The translations under genes and the position numbers were made by a program. A model generated the notes under the pieces. The model did not search any database. It saw only the letters and a list, made by a program, of their open reading frames with translations, and was not told the origin of the DNA. Below, one piece after another: positions 34,206 through 44,080 of a stretch of DNA of 64,000 nucleotides (its first letter is position 1; every line of letters begins with the position of its first letter). Source of the stretch: Streptomyces sp. NBC_00663 (GTDB taxonomy: Bacteria > Actinomycetota > Actinomycetes > Streptomycetales > Streptomycetaceae); the NCBI RefSeq assembly GCF_036226885.1, contig NZ_CP109027.1:8928001-8992000 (forward strand). The letters are read 5' to 3'.

Positions 34206-36455
34206 ATGTCACCCACCCGCAGCACGCCAGGGGGCGGGAGGCCCGTCGCCACCGGGGGACTGCGGCGGTTGGGGCAGTGGTGCGCCCGCCACTTCGCCGT
34301 CGTCCTCGTGGCCTGGCTCGTCGCCATCGTCGCCCTCCAGGTTCTCAACCGGTCCGTCGGCGGCGAGTACGAGGACAACTTCTCCCTGCCGGACGTGCAG
34401 TCCCAGCAGGGCCTGGACGTGCTGAAGAAGCATGATCCGGCGGCCGGCGGCTACAGCAGCCAGATCGTCGTCCACGACGCGCAGAAGGCGCTGACCTCGC
34501 TGGACTCCCAGATGTCCACGACCGTCGGCGACCTCCAGAAGCTGCCGCACGTCCTGGCCGTCCAGAACCCGCTCACCGCCTCCACCTCGCCCGTCGGACC
34601 GCTGTCCAAGGACGCGAAGACGGCGTACGTCACCGTCCGCTTCGACGTCCAGCCCTCCACCCTCGGCGACGACTATCTGCACGGCGTGGACAGCGCGGTG
34701 CAGCCGCTGCGGGCGGCCGGCGCCGACGTCGAGTACGGCGGACCGCTCGGCGAGCTGGCGCGGCCCGCAGCCGACGACCGGGTGAGCGAACTGATCGGCT
34801 TCGCGGTCGCGATCGTCGTCCTGCTCATCGGCTTCGGCAGTGTGATCGCCGCCGGACTGCCCCTGGTGACCGCGCTGCTCAGTGTGCTCGGCGGACTGGC
34901 CTGCCTGGGGCTGCTCGCCGCGGCGTTCACCTTCGCCACCGTCTCGCCGACCCTGGCCACGATGATCGGTCTGGGCGTCGGCATCGACTACGCCCTGTTC
35001 CAGATCACCCGGCACCGGCAGAACCTCATGGACGGCGCCGACCCGGTGGTCTCCGCGGGCCGTGCCAACGCCACCAGCGGCCGGGCCGTCCTCGTCTCCG
35101 GCTGCACGGTCATCGTCGCGCTCGGCGGGCTGTCCGCGTCCGGTGTGACCTTCATCAGCAAACTCGGCCTGGCCGCGGCCGTGACGGTCGTGTCCGCCGT
35201 GCTCGGCGCGCTGACGCTGGTGCCCGCCCTGTTCGGCCTCATCGGGACCCGCATCGACCGCTACCGGGTGCGCCGCCCGGTCGCCGAGACCGACGCCGCC
35301 GCGGGGGAGACCCCGCAGGGCACCTGGCACCGCTACGCCCAGCGCGTCGAACACCACCCCCTGCGCTATCTGGCCGCGGGCGTGGTGACGGTGGTCGTCC
35401 TCGCCATCCCGGTGTTCTCCATCCAGCTCGGCCACATCGGCGACGGCGCCGACCCCACCTCCTTCACCGACCGGCGCGCCTACGACCTGATGACGGACGC
35501 GTTCGGGCCCGGCTCGAACGGCCCGCTCACCGTCGTCATCGACCAGACCTCCGTCTCGTCCTCGAAGCGCTCCACCCTCGCCACGCAGGCCCAGAAGACC
35601 CTCGACGGCGTGTCCGGGGCGGCCTCGGTCACCCCGCTCACCACCACCAAGGACGGCGACGTCCTGATCGGCACCGTCTACTCGAAACAGTCCCCGCAGA
35701 GCGCCGACACCACGGACCTGACGAACCGGCTGGTGGACGACACCCTGCCCGCCGCGGTCTCCGGTACCGACGCACAGGGCTATGTCACGGGGACGACGGC
35801 CGCACAGGTCGACTTCCGCGACATCGTCGCCGGCCGGCTGCCGCTGATCATCGGCGTGGTGGTCGCCCTGGCCTTCCTGATCATCCTGGCCGTCTTCCGA
35901 GGCCTGCTCGTCGCCGTGAAGGCGGCCGTCCTCAACGTGCTGTCGATCGCGGCCTCGTACGGGGTCGTCGTCGCCGTCTTCCAGTGGGGCTGGGGCGGGC
36001 CCGCGCTCGGCGTCTCGGGCAAGGTGCCCATCGAGAGCTATGTGCCCATGATGATGTTCGCGATCATCTTCGGGCTCAGCATGGACTACGAGATCTTCCT
36101 GCTGTCCCGCGTCCACGAGGCCTGGCTGCGCACCCGGGACGCAAAGGCGTCGGTCGCCCATGCGCTGGAGATCACCGCGAGGGTCATCACCTGCGCGGCA
36201 CTGATCATGGTGAGCGTGTTCGCCGCGTTCATCGTCAGCGACAACATCGTGGTCAAGATGCTCGGACTGGGCCTCGCGGTGAGCGTGTTGATCGACGCGA
36301 CCGTGGTGCGGCTGCTGATGGTGCCCGCCGTGATGACCCTGCTGGGCCGGCACGCCTGGTGGACACCGCGGTGGCTGGACCGGATCCTGCCGCACATCGA
36401 CGCCGAGGGGGACCAGGAGTCGGCGGCCGTGCAGCCGAAGGTCATGCAGGGCTGA
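34206..36455 (+). CDS. MMPL/RND family transporter
   Basis: 749 residues with two repeats of one helix, a large outer loop and five helices (starting about 25 and 390). The helix IV region has GLGVGIDYALFQITRHRQNL and the second repeat FGLSMDYEIFLLSRVHEAWL, the proton-relay Asp-Tyr pairs of MMPL proteins. It probably exports lipids or lipophilic compounds. Its 3' end overlaps the convergent phosphatase gene by 14 bp. No regulator is adjacent. Confidence 0.92.
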   Translation: MSPTRSTPGGGRPVATGGLRRLGQWCARHFAVVLVAWLVAIVALQVLNRSVGGEYEDNFSLPDVQSQQGLDVLKKHDPAAGGYSSQIVVHDAQKALTSLDSQMSTTVGDLQKLPHVLAVQNPLTASTSPVGPLSKDAKTAYVTVRFDVQPSTLGDDYLHGVDSAVQPLRAAGADVEYGGPLGELARPAADDRVSELIGFAVAIVVLLIGFGSVIAAGLPLVTALLSVLGGLACLGLLAAAFTFATVSPTLATMIGLGVGIDYALFQITRHRQNLMDGADPVVSAGRANATSGRAVLVSGCTVIVALGGLSASGVTFISKLGLAAAVTVVSAVLGALTLVPALFGLIGTRIDRYRVRRPVAETDAAAGETPQGTWHRYAQRVEHHPLRYLAAGVVTVVVLAIPVFSIQLGHIGDGADPTSFTDRRAYDLMTDAFGPGSNGPLTVVIDQTSVSSSKRSTLATQAQKTLDGVSGAASVTPLTTTKDGDVLIGTVYSKQSPQSADTTDLTNRLVDDTLPAAVSGTDAQGYVTGTTAAQVDFRDIVAGRLPLIIGVVVALAFLIILAVFRGLLVAVKAAVLNVLSIAASYGVVVAVFQWGWGGPALGVSGKVPIESYVPMMMFAIIFGLSMDYEIFLLSRVHEAWLRTRDAKASVAHALEITARVITCAALIMVSVFAAFIVSDNIVVKMLGLGLAVSVLIDATVVRLLMVPAVMTLLGRHAWWTPRWLDRILPHIDAEGDQESAAVQPKVMQG

Positions 36456-37533
36456 GGACGAGCATCGTCACGTCGTCCACGGCGGTCCCGCAGTGGACGA
36501 GCAGATCACGCCACACCCGCTCCACCAGGACCGCCGGTTCGAGGTCGGGGAAGCCCGTGAGCCGCTCGGTTAGGGGGTAGAACACCCCACTCGCGCCCCT
36601 GGCCTCGCTGACCCCGTCGGACGCCAGGAACAGCCGGTCACCGCGCCGCAACGGCACGGTGAGCCCGGTCGGACGCCCGGAGTCGGCCAGCCCAAGACCC
36701 AGCGGCACCCCGGCCGCCACCTCCAGCTCGACGGCCCGCCCCTGGCGCAGCAGCACCGGCGGCGGATGCCCGCACACCACGATCCGCACGGCCCGGGCGT
36801 CGGCGGCGAAGTCCAACAGCACGGCGGTCGCGAACAACTCGGCGTGCGCCACGTCCGCCGAGTCCACCATCAGCCGGCGGTCGAGCCGCGCCGCCACCGA
36901 CTCCGGATCCGGCTCGTCCAGCACCGCCTCCCGGAACGCCCCCAGCAGCGAGGCGACCGTGGCGACGGCCGCCAGCCCGTGCCCCTGCACGTCCCCCATC
37001 ACCGCCCGCACACCGTGCGGCCCCTGGCGTACGTCGAAGAAGTCGCCGCCGACCAGCGTCCCGCGCTGCGCCGCCCGGTACAGCCCCACGCACCGTACCG
37101 GCCCGACCCGCTCGGGCAACGGCGGCACGACGGCCCGTTGCGCGGCCTCCGCGACCGCCCGCTCGGTGACCAGCTGGGCGTCCCGGCGGCTGCGCACGAA
37201 GGACACGACCACGCTCAGCGCCGAGACGAAGGCGACGGTGAGCAGGTCGGCGCTGCCGGGGTCGTCGAGCCGGAACGCCGGGACGACAAGGACGGTCACG
37301 ACGAGGGCGCCGAGCACGGCCGTCGCCGCCGGGCCGTACGACAGCACGGCCAGCGGAGGGATGGCGCCCAGCAGAAAGCCGATGTCCAACGGGTCCGGGC
37401 TCGCCAGAGTCGCCGCGCACACCCCGCCCAGCAGCGCGGCGGGCAGCACCCGCACCCACCCGGGCGGTGGCGCCCCGCGCAGCCAGCTCCGCCGCTCCGG
37501 CTCCCACTGCTTGCCCACGCCTCCACGGTCCAC
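36442..37533 (-). CDS. Membrane-anchored SpoIIE/PP2C-type serine phosphatase
   Basis: 363 residues. Four hydrophobic helices (about 28-130) precede a PP2C domain (about 145-360) with LVGGDFFDV, VMGDVQGHG, LASDGVSEARG and DDVTMLVL, all metal ligands present. It lacks the ANTAR and PAS modules of the phosphatase at 3112-5469 and senses something in the membrane instead. A GTG six residues in is an alternative start. The 3' end overlaps the MMPL gene. Confidence 0.88.
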   Translation of the reverse strand: MDRGGVGKQWEPERRSWLRGAPPPGWVRVLPAALLGGVCAATLASPDPLDIGFLLGAIPPLAVLSYGPAATAVLGALVVTVLVVPAFRLDDPGSADLLTVAFVSALSVVVSFVRSRRDAQLVTERAVAEAAQRAVVPPLPERVGPVRCVGLYRAAQRGTLVGGDFFDVRQGPHGVRAVMGDVQGHGLAAVATVASLLGAFREAVLDEPDPESVAARLDRRLMVDSADVAHAELFATAVLLDFAADARAVRIVVCGHPPPVLLRQGRAVELEVAAGVPLGLGLADSGRPTGLTVPLRRGDRLFLASDGVSEARGASGVFYPLTERLTGFPDLEPAVLVERVWRDLLVHCGTAVDDVTMLVLSPA

Positions 37534-37672
37534 CGGACGGAGGCGGGGCGCACGCCGAGGGGCCGTGGCCAGACGCTCCGGCCGCCGCTGCGAAAACCCC
37601 TGGACCGTGGGCCGACCGATCTTCTAACGTGTCCCCGTCACGCCCCAGGCCCGACGGAAGGAGGCGAGTGCC

Positions 37673-37729
37673 GTGCAGTTCACCCACATCCAGCGCTCCC
37701 TTCCCGTTGCCCCGGGCGTGCGTGTCTGA
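37673..37729 (+). CDS. Possible 18-residue leader peptide upstream of the GNAT gene
   Basis: GTG at 37673, 8 nt after a strong GGAAGGAGG ribosome site, encodes VQFTHIQRSLPVAPGVRV and then stops at 37729, 43 bp before the acetyltransferase start. The ribosome site is as strong as that of the main gene and has no other use. This suggests translational control, though no attenuator hairpin is clear. The peptide does not resemble the known Streptomyces cysteine leader. Confidence 0.42.
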   Translation: MQFTHIQRSLPVAPGVRV

Positions 37730-37772
37730 GTTCCCGGGAGCGCTCCACGCAGTCCGCATCCCGGAGGAATCC

Positions 37773-38663
37773 ATGACCGGTCTGGTCATCCGCCCGCTCG
37801 ACGAGAGCACCGTTCACGACTTCGACACCCTGCCCGACCCGCTCGGCGTGCGCGCCGCGCACCCGCTGACCCGGCACCGCCCCGACTGGCAGCGCGTCGC
37901 CCTGCGCGACGGCCGGATCGTCGCCCGCGCCGCCTGGTGGGGCGGCCCCGACGACACCGAACCCCTCTGCGTCGACCGCCTCGACATGGCCGAGGGCGAG
38001 ACGGAGGCCGCGGCGGAACTCCTGCGCACGGCCCCCTGGCGCGTCGACATCGACTTCAGCCTTCCGCCCGGCTGGCGCGAGGACCCGGCCCTGCGTGCCG
38101 AGGCCGAGGCCCGCTTCGCCGCCGCGCGAGCTGCCGGGTACGAGCTCCTCGTCGAGCGCTTCCATTACCGCTGGACGCCCGAGTGCGGTCTGCCCGAGCG
38201 CCCCGGCCGCCTCGTCTTCGGCCCCGAGCCCGACGACGCGGTCTTCTTCGACGCCCTGCGCCGCATCCACTCCGTCACCCTCGACGCGCACAGCGCCAAG
38301 GCCGCCGAGGAAGGGGGCCTGGACCGGGCCGCCCAGGAGGAACTGGACTTCTTCCGCTGGTGCCCCTCCCCGCGCGAGTGGTGGCAGGTCGCCCGCACAC
38401 GGGACGGGGAACTGGCCGGCCTCCACATCCCCGCGCGCAACCACCAGGCCCCGATCGTCGCCTTCATCGGCGTCGTACCGGAACAGCGCGGACACGGCTA
38501 CGCCTACGACCTGTTGACCGAGTGCACCCACTACCTCGTCGAGCAGGGCGCCGAGTACATCGTCGCCGCCACCGACCAGGGCAACTTCCCCATGGCCGCG
38601 CACTTCGCCAAGGCCGGCTATCCCGTGACCCGGGAGCGGGTCAACTTCCATCTGACAAGGTGA
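37773..38663 (+). CDS. GNAT family N-acetyltransferase
   Basis: 296 residues, ATG with GGAGGA 5 nt upstream. An N-terminal region of unknown type (about 1-140) precedes a GNAT domain (about 150-296). The acetyl-CoA loop is VPEQRGHGYAYDLLTE (Arg/Gln-x-x-Gly-x-Gly/Ala), and the final strand has TDQGNFPMAAHFAKAGY. The acceptor is unknown. It heads a run of three same-strand genes ending with a kinase-like protein. Confidence 0.85.
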   Translation: MTGLVIRPLDESTVHDFDTLPDPLGVRAAHPLTRHRPDWQRVALRDGRIVARAAWWGGPDDTEPLCVDRLDMAEGETEAAAELLRTAPWRVDIDFSLPPGWREDPALRAEAEARFAAARAAGYELLVERFHYRWTPECGLPERPGRLVFGPEPDDAVFFDALRRIHSVTLDAHSAKAAEEGGLDRAAQEELDFFRWCPSPREWWQVARTRDGELAGLHIPARNHQAPIVAFIGVVPEQRGHGYAYDLLTECTHYLVEQGAEYIVAATDQGNFPMAAHFAKAGYPVTRERVNFHLTR

Positions 38664-38696
38664 GCCAGACCATCGGCACCGGGTGACGGAGGCGCA

Positions 38697-39023
38697 GTGG
38701 GGTTCGAGGGCCAGGTCTGGCAGGTACGCGGCGGCGACGAGCCGGTGGGGGAGATCCTCATCGACGACGCCGACTTCCCCTGGCTCTCGGGCCACTTCAC
38801 GGCGGGGCCGGCCTACGACGCCGTACGAGAACTGTTCGCCCGGGAACTCGCCCTGGCCGAACGGGACGACGACGGTCACTGGGCCGAGTGGGAGCGGGTC
38901 CACGACGAGATCCGGCGACGGGTGTCGCTGGCCTCGCCGGACGGCCCGGTCCCCGAGTTCCTGCTGCACATCGACGGCGACCGGGCCTGGTTCCGGTGGA
39001 GCGACAAACCGTTCGACGCCTAG
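38697..39023 (+). CDS. Conserved hypothetical protein (108 aa)
   Basis: 108 acidic residues, GTG with GGAGG upstream. It reads as a compact alpha/beta domain, with GEILIDDADFPWLSGHF at the start and RAWFRWSDKPFDA at the end. It sits 33 bp after the GNAT gene and 46 bp before the kinase-like gene, so it is probably co-transcribed with both. No domain is recognised. Confidence 0.68.
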   Translation: MGFEGQVWQVRGGDEPVGEILIDDADFPWLSGHFTAGPAYDAVRELFARELALAERDDDGHWAEWERVHDEIRRRVSLASPDGPVPEFLLHIDGDRAWFRWSDKPFDA

Positions 39024-39069
39024 CCGCCGAGCCTGGGATCTTGGACGGCCGACCGTGGAGAGGAACCCT

Positions 39070-40032
39070 GTGCAGCGAGCAGCCGAAGCCGTCGCCGACC
39101 ACTACGCACTCGGCGACGGGCCGTGGACCATGTCCCCCGTCGCCCGGGGCGCGCTGGGACAGATCTGGAGGCTGTCGGGCGGCGGCACCACGTGGGCGGT
39201 GAAGGAACTGCTCTTCGGCTGCGACACGGAACAGGTACGACGGGAGGCCGCCCTGCGGGACGCCGCCGAGGAGTTGGGGGTCTCCGCGCCCCGGCTCCTG
39301 GCCAACCGCGCGGGCGCCCATGTCACACAACTCGACGGCTCCTGCGTCAAGGTGTACGACTGGGTCGGCGGCGGTGAGGCGGATCCCGCCGATCCGGAGA
39401 TCCTGAACTGGTGCGGGCGGACGCTGGCGATCCTGCACCGGGCCGGCGAGGGGACGACCGAGACACCGAACGCGTGGTACGAGGAGTCTCCCCAGGAGGC
39501 CGACTGGACCAGGCTGTCGAAGCAGGTGCGCCAGGCCGGAGTGCCGTGGTCCGACGCGCTGGGCCGGTTCCTCGACACGCGGATGCCCGAACTGGCGCGG
39601 CACGTCAGCCCGTCAGGACCGGAGGGCGTGGTGACGTCCCATCTCGACCTCCAGCCGCAGAACGTCCTCGTCGGCCCGGCCGGACCCACCCTCATCGACT
39701 GGGACAACGCGGGCCCCGTCGCGGCGGACCGCGAACTCGCCCGTGTCCTCTACCGGTGGGCGGGCGGCAACGCCTTCTCCGCCGACGCCGCCCGCCGGGT
39801 CACCCGGGCCTACCGGGACGCCGGCGGCCCCGCCAGGATCACCGGCCTCGACTCCTTCTCGATGCTCTTCGCCACGGACCTGAACTTCGTGTACGTCCAG
39901 GCCGAGTGCGCGATCGACCCGAAGGTGACCGCCGCACAACGGGAGTTCGCGAGCCGCAGGGTCGTCGACACCCTGGCGACCCTGCCGGACGTGGCCGCCA
40001 TGACCCGCCTCGCGGAGACCGTCACGGCCTGA
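39070..40032 (+). CDS. Aminoglycoside-phosphotransferase (APH/ChoK) fold kinase
   Basis: 320 residues, GTG start with GGAGAGGAA. The Brenner-type motif SHLDLQPQNVLV (catalytic Asp) and LIDWDNAG (metal-binding Asp) are intact, as is the N-lobe AVKELLFG Lys. It phosphorylates a small hydroxylated molecule; true antibiotic resistance is only one possibility, and many such genes act on unknown metabolites. The preceding GNAT makes a modifying pair. Confidence 0.85.
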   Translation: MQRAAEAVADHYALGDGPWTMSPVARGALGQIWRLSGGGTTWAVKELLFGCDTEQVRREAALRDAAEELGVSAPRLLANRAGAHVTQLDGSCVKVYDWVGGGEADPADPEILNWCGRTLAILHRAGEGTTETPNAWYEESPQEADWTRLSKQVRQAGVPWSDALGRFLDTRMPELARHVSPSGPEGVVTSHLDLQPQNVLVGPAGPTLIDWDNAGPVAADRELARVLYRWAGGNAFSADAARRVTRAYRDAGGPARITGLDSFSMLFATDLNFVYVQAECAIDPKVTAAQREFASRRVVDTLATLPDVAAMTRLAETVTA

Positions 40033-40198
40033 GGCACGACCGCGCCGGTCTCCGCGAGGAGACCGGGCCACGGTCAAGCCGTGGTTTGGTGAGGGGGTTC
40101 GGCCGAGGCGATGAGGCCCGGCCGCGGTCGTCCCGATGCGCGGGTGGGCCGTGGTCGTGCGGACGAAGATTCGGCCGCCGGCGCCCCCGTCGCGCGGG

Positions 40199-41086
40199 TC
40201 AGCTTCGGTCGTCGCCGAGTAGCGTCTCGGCCGTGGCGAGGATCTCGGTGACGCGCAGTCCGAACACCGCGTCGCACGGGTGCGGTCGGCCGGTGCGGGC
40301 CGCCTCCAGCAGGGCGTCCGCGGCGCGGCCGAGGGCGGGGACCGCGCCCTCCGGGCTCCTCGGCAGGAACACCGCCCCCGCCTCGCCCCGCAGTTCGACG
40401 GCAGCGCCGGCCGCGGCGGGCGGTGCCGTGAGGCTCAGGGTGAGGGTGCTCGACGCCCCACCCGTGTGCTCCAGGACGAGGTGCACGGTGTCCGCGGGAC
40501 CGTGCGCGGCCGCCGCCACCCGCCGTACGTCGCCGAGGACCGGGAGCAGCACCGACAGGGCGTGCGGGCCCACGTCCCACAGCGCCCCCTTCTCCCGCCG
40601 CCACGGCGACGCCCCGAACGGGCTGTCCGTGGTGAACACCGCGCCCAGCCACTCCGCCCGACCGGTGAACCAGCCCTCCCTCGCGGCCTGTTCGGTGATC
40701 CACGCCTCGGTCACGCTCTGGAAACGTGTCGTGAAGAAGACGACCGAGGCGACCCCGGCCTCCCGTACCGCCGCCACCACGGCCCGGCCCTGCTCGACCG
40801 TCGGCGCGAGCGGCTTGTCCAGCAGCAGATGGCAGCCCGCCCGCGCGGCCCGCACCGCCAGATCGGCCTGCACCTCGGGCGGCAGCGCGACCGCGACGGC
40901 GTCCACGTCGGCGAACAGCGCGTCGACGTCGTCGTAGGCCCGGGTGCCGAACCGGCCCGCCAACTCCTTCGCGGCCTCCGGGCGACGGCCCCACACCCCG
41001 GCGAAGTCCAGTTCCGTGTGCTCGCTCAGGGCGGGCGCGTGCGCCCCCTCGGCCCACGGGCCGGTACCGAGCAGTCCGATGCGCAT
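40199..41086 (-). CDS. Gfo/Idh/MocA family NAD(P)-dependent oxidoreductase
   Basis: 295 residues from the ATG at 41086. The Rossmann start MRIGLLGTGPWAEGAHAPAL and the family motif LLLDKPLAP (Glu/Asp-Lys-Pro) are clear, followed by the beta-sheet domain. It oxidises or reduces a sugar or cyclitol. It is divergent from the aldo/keto reductase with 266 bp between them, suggesting shared control of a carbonyl or sugar pathway. Confidence 0.9.
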   Translation of the reverse strand: MRIGLLGTGPWAEGAHAPALSEHTELDFAGVWGRRPEAAKELAGRFGTRAYDDVDALFADVDAVAVALPPEVQADLAVRAARAGCHLLLDKPLAPTVEQGRAVVAAVREAGVASVVFFTTRFQSVTEAWITEQAAREGWFTGRAEWLGAVFTTDSPFGASPWRREKGALWDVGPHALSVLLPVLGDVRRVAAAAHGPADTVHLVLEHTGGASSTLTLSLTAPPAAAGAAVELRGEAGAVFLPRSPEGAVPALGRAADALLEAARTGRPHPCDAVFGLRVTEILATAETLLGDDRS

Positions 41087-41352
41087 GCCGCCGCCTTTCG
41101 CCGTCCTCGCTGGTCGAGGGCGAGCGTGCCACACACACCCGAAGCCCGCGCAAGCGGATCGGGGAGACGGACAGAATACCGGTCGACGTGCCCCGCGATT
41201 CAGTCCCCGTGGTGCTGAATGCGTTCTCTTTCTTCTATTGGACCTGCGGGCCAGGACCGGTTCAGGCTGGAACGCGTGTCCGGAGGCACGTTTCCCTGTC
41301 GGCCCACCGGACACCCCAGCCCCGCACGGCAGCCGCAGAGAGGCCAATTCCC

Positions 41353-42210
41353 ATGCACACGCGACGCATCGGTGACGTCGAGGTCAGCGCCATCGGCCTG
41401 GGCGGGATGCCCATGTCCATCGAGGGGCGCCCGGACGAGGCCCGCTCCCTCGCCACCCTGCACGCCGCCCTCGACGCGGGCGTGACGCTCATCGACACCG
41501 CGGACGCCTACCACCTGGGCGCCGACGAGGTCGGCCACAACGAGACCCTGATCGCCAAGGCCCTCGCCTCCCACGACCGGGGTGCGGACGTCCTCGTCGC
41601 CACCAAGGGCGGCCATCTGCGCCCCGGCGACGGCAGTTGGACCCTCGACGGAAGCCCGCGCCATCTGAAGGAGGCCTGCGAGGCGTCGCTGCGCCGGCTC
41701 GGCGTCGAGGCCATCGGGCTCTACCAGTTCCACCGTCCCGACCCCCGGGTGCCCTACGCCGACTCCGTCGGTGCCGTACGGGAGTTGCTGGACGAGGGCA
41801 AGATCCGCAGGGCGGGGATCTCCAACGCGAACCCGGAGCAGATCCGGCAGGCGAACGAGATCCTCGGGGGACGCCTGGTCTCCGTGCAGAACCAGTTCTC
41901 CCCGGCCTTCCGCTCCAGCGAGCCGGAGCTGGAGCTGTGCGACGAACTCGGTATCGCCTTCCTGCCCTGGAGCCCCCTCGGCGGCATCTCCCGGGCGCGT
42001 GAACTCGGCTCCGCCTACGCGCCGTTCGCCCGGATCGCCGAGGCGCACGGGGTGAGCCCGCAGCGCGTGTGCCTGGCCTGGATGCTCGCCAAGTCGCCGG
42101 TCGTCGTACCGATCCCGGGTGCCAGCAGGCCGGAGACCATCCTCGACTCCCTCGCCGCGGCCGACCTCATCCTGAGCGCCGAGGAGATCGCGGCTCTCGA
42201 CCAGGTGTAG
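41353..42210 (+). CDS. Aldo/keto reductase
   Basis: 285 residues, TIM-barrel AKR. The tetrad is visible: DTADAYHLG (Asp, Tyr), ATKGGH (Lys) and YQFHRPDP (His). NADPH-binding is suggested by PGASRPETILDSL near the end. The start ATG at 41353 is used because the homology begins MHTRRIGDVEVSAIGLGG. Substrate unknown. Confidence 0.92.
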   Translation: MHTRRIGDVEVSAIGLGGMPMSIEGRPDEARSLATLHAALDAGVTLIDTADAYHLGADEVGHNETLIAKALASHDRGADVLVATKGGHLRPGDGSWTLDGSPRHLKEACEASLRRLGVEAIGLYQFHRPDPRVPYADSVGAVRELLDEGKIRRAGISNANPEQIRQANEILGGRLVSVQNQFSPAFRSSEPELELCDELGIAFLPWSPLGGISRARELGSAYAPFARIAEAHGVSPQRVCLAWMLAKSPVVVPIPGASRPETILDSLAAADLILSAEEIAALDQV

Positions 42211-42227
42211 CTCCAGGAAGCCAGGGC

Positions 42228-42240
42228 AGAAAGCGCTTGC
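42228..42240. promoter_or_regulatory. AAGCGCTT-centred site before the ABC exporter gene
   Basis: AGAAAGCGCTTGC, 66 bp before the ABC gene. It shares twelve bases with the reverse complement of the site at 13738-13750. A LacI-family operator is possible. Confidence 0.3.
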
Positions 42241-42305
42241 CCAGCCGGGCGGGCCCTGATGGAGTTCCCGCCTGACCACCCGAACCCTGGGAAGGACCAC
42301 CACCA

Positions 42306-44078
42306 ATGGCCTCGCCGTTGGAGAGACCGCTCGACCACCGCTACCGCGGCGAGCACCCCATCCGCACCCTCGCCTACCTGTTCCGCGCCGACCGTCGCCG
42401 CCTCGCCGCGGCGGTCGGCATCTTCACGGTCAAGCACAGCCCCGTCTGGCTGCTCCCGCTGATCACCGCCTCCATCATCGACACCGTCGTCCAGCACGGG
42501 CCGATCACCGATCTCTGGCTCAGCACCGGGATCATCCTGCTGATCCTGCTGGTCAACTACCCCCTGCACATCCTGTACGTCCGTCTCCTGTACGGCAGCG
42601 TGCGCCGCATGGGCACCTCACTGCGCTCCGCCCTGTGCACCCGCATGCAGCAGCTCTCCATCGGCTACCACTCCCGGGTCAGCGCGGGCGTGCTCCAGGC
42701 CAAGGTCGTACGGGACGTGGAGACCGTCGAGCAGATGGTCCAGCAGACCGCGGAGACCGGCCTCGGCGCGGGCACCGTCCTCATCGGCGGCCTCGTCATC
42801 ATCGGCATCCGCACCCCGGAGTTCCTGCCGGTGTTCCTCGTCGTCGTCCCCGCCGCGGCCCTCGTCGTGGCCCGCCTCAGGGCTCGGCTGCGCACCCACA
42901 ACGAGCACTTCCGGCACGAGGTCGAGACCCTGTCGTCACGGGTGACCGAGATGACCCGGCTGATCCCCGTGACCCGTGCCCACGGCCTGGAGCGCAAGGC
43001 GCTGCGCCGGATGGACGGCACCCTGCACCGGCTGCTCACCTCGGGCAACCGCCTCGACCTCGTCAACGGCCGCTTCGGCTCGCTGGCCTGGGTGGTGCTC
43101 AACGTCGTCGGTGTGCTCGTCCTCGCGGGCGCCGCGCTGGTGTCGTACTACGACGTCTGGGGCGTCACCCCCGGCGACGTGGTGATGCTCAGCGCGTTCC
43201 TCACCACCCTCACCAACTCCACGACGACGCTGGCCGGTCTCGCGCCGGTCATCAGCAAGGGCCTGGAGTCGGTGCGTTCGGTGGGCGAGGTCCTCCAGGC
43301 GCCCGAACTGGAGGACAACGCGGGCAAGTCCGAGGTCGGCGAGGTCCGCGGCGCCGTCGCCTTCGAGCGGGTCGGCCACACCTACGGGGCCGGTGAGCGG
43401 CCCGCCGTGCACGACTTCACCCTCTCGGTACGGCCCGGCGAGACCGTCGCCCTCGTCGGGGCGTCCGGCGCGGGCAAGTCCACCGTCCTCAACCTCGTCA
43501 TCGGCTTCATCCGCCCGACCTCGGGCCGACTGCTCCTCGACGGCACCGACATGAACGACCTCGACCTGCGCACCTACCGGCGGTTCGTGTCGGTGGTGCC
43601 GCAGGAGTCCATCCTGTTCGACGGCACGATCCGGGAGAACGTCGCCTACGGCATGGAGGACGAGGCCGACGAGGAGACCGTGCGCGCGGCGCTGCGCGAC
43701 GCCAACGCACTGGAGTTCGTCGACCGGCTGCCGCAGGGCCTGGACACGGTCGTCGGCGAGCGCGGGGCCCGGCTGTCCGGCGGCCAGCGGCAGCGGCTCG
43801 CCATCGCCCGCGCCCTGATCCGGGACCCGCGGGTCCTCGTCCTCGACGAGGCCACCTCGGCGCTGGACACCCGCTCGGAGGCGCTGGTCCAGGAGGCCCT
43901 CGCCCGGCTCCTGCGCGGACGCACCACCTTCGTGGTGGCCCACCGGCTGTCCACCGTGCGGGGCGCGGACCGGATCGTGGTGATGGGCGAGGGCCGTATC
44001 CAGGAGATCGGCACGCACGAGGAACTGCTGCGCAGGGGCGGCGCGTACACGGCGCTGCACAGCGGGCAGGTCGCCTGA
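42306..44078 (+). CDS. ABC exporter, fused permease and ATPase (ABCB type)
   Basis: 590 residues. A six-helix exporter domain (about 1-320) is fused to an ATPase with all motifs: Walker A ALVGASGAGKST, Q-loop VPQESILFDG, signature ARLSGGQRQRLAIARAL, Walker B VLVLDEATSALD and H-loop VVAHRLSTV. It would work as a homodimer. Substrate unknown. A 16-bp stem-loop terminator follows at 44081. Confidence 0.94.
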   Translation: MASPLERPLDHRYRGEHPIRTLAYLFRADRRRLAAAVGIFTVKHSPVWLLPLITASIIDTVVQHGPITDLWLSTGIILLILLVNYPLHILYVRLLYGSVRRMGTSLRSALCTRMQQLSIGYHSRVSAGVLQAKVVRDVETVEQMVQQTAETGLGAGTVLIGGLVIIGIRTPEFLPVFLVVVPAAALVVARLRARLRTHNEHFRHEVETLSSRVTEMTRLIPVTRAHGLERKALRRMDGTLHRLLTSGNRLDLVNGRFGSLAWVVLNVVGVLVLAGAALVSYYDVWGVTPGDVVMLSAFLTTLTNSTTTLAGLAPVISKGLESVRSVGEVLQAPELEDNAGKSEVGEVRGAVAFERVGHTYGAGERPAVHDFTLSVRPGETVALVGASGAGKSTVLNLVIGFIRPTSGRLLLDGTDMNDLDLRTYRRFVSVVPQESILFDGTIRENVAYGMEDEADEETVRAALRDANALEFVDRLPQGLDTVVGERGARLSGGQRQRLAIARALIRDPRVLVLDEATSALDTRSEALVQEALARLLRGRTTFVVAHRLSTVRGADRIVVMGEGRIQEIGTHEELLRRGGAYTALHSGQVA

Positions 44079-44080
44079 GG

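Noticed and set aside
37736..37746. Second CebR site before the other GNAT gene
   Set aside because: GGGAGCGCTCC matches only 11 of 14 positions and falls within expectation for GC-rich DNA.
39070..40032. Aminoglycoside resistance gene
   Set aside because: The fold is shared by many metabolic kinases and no resistance context is seen.
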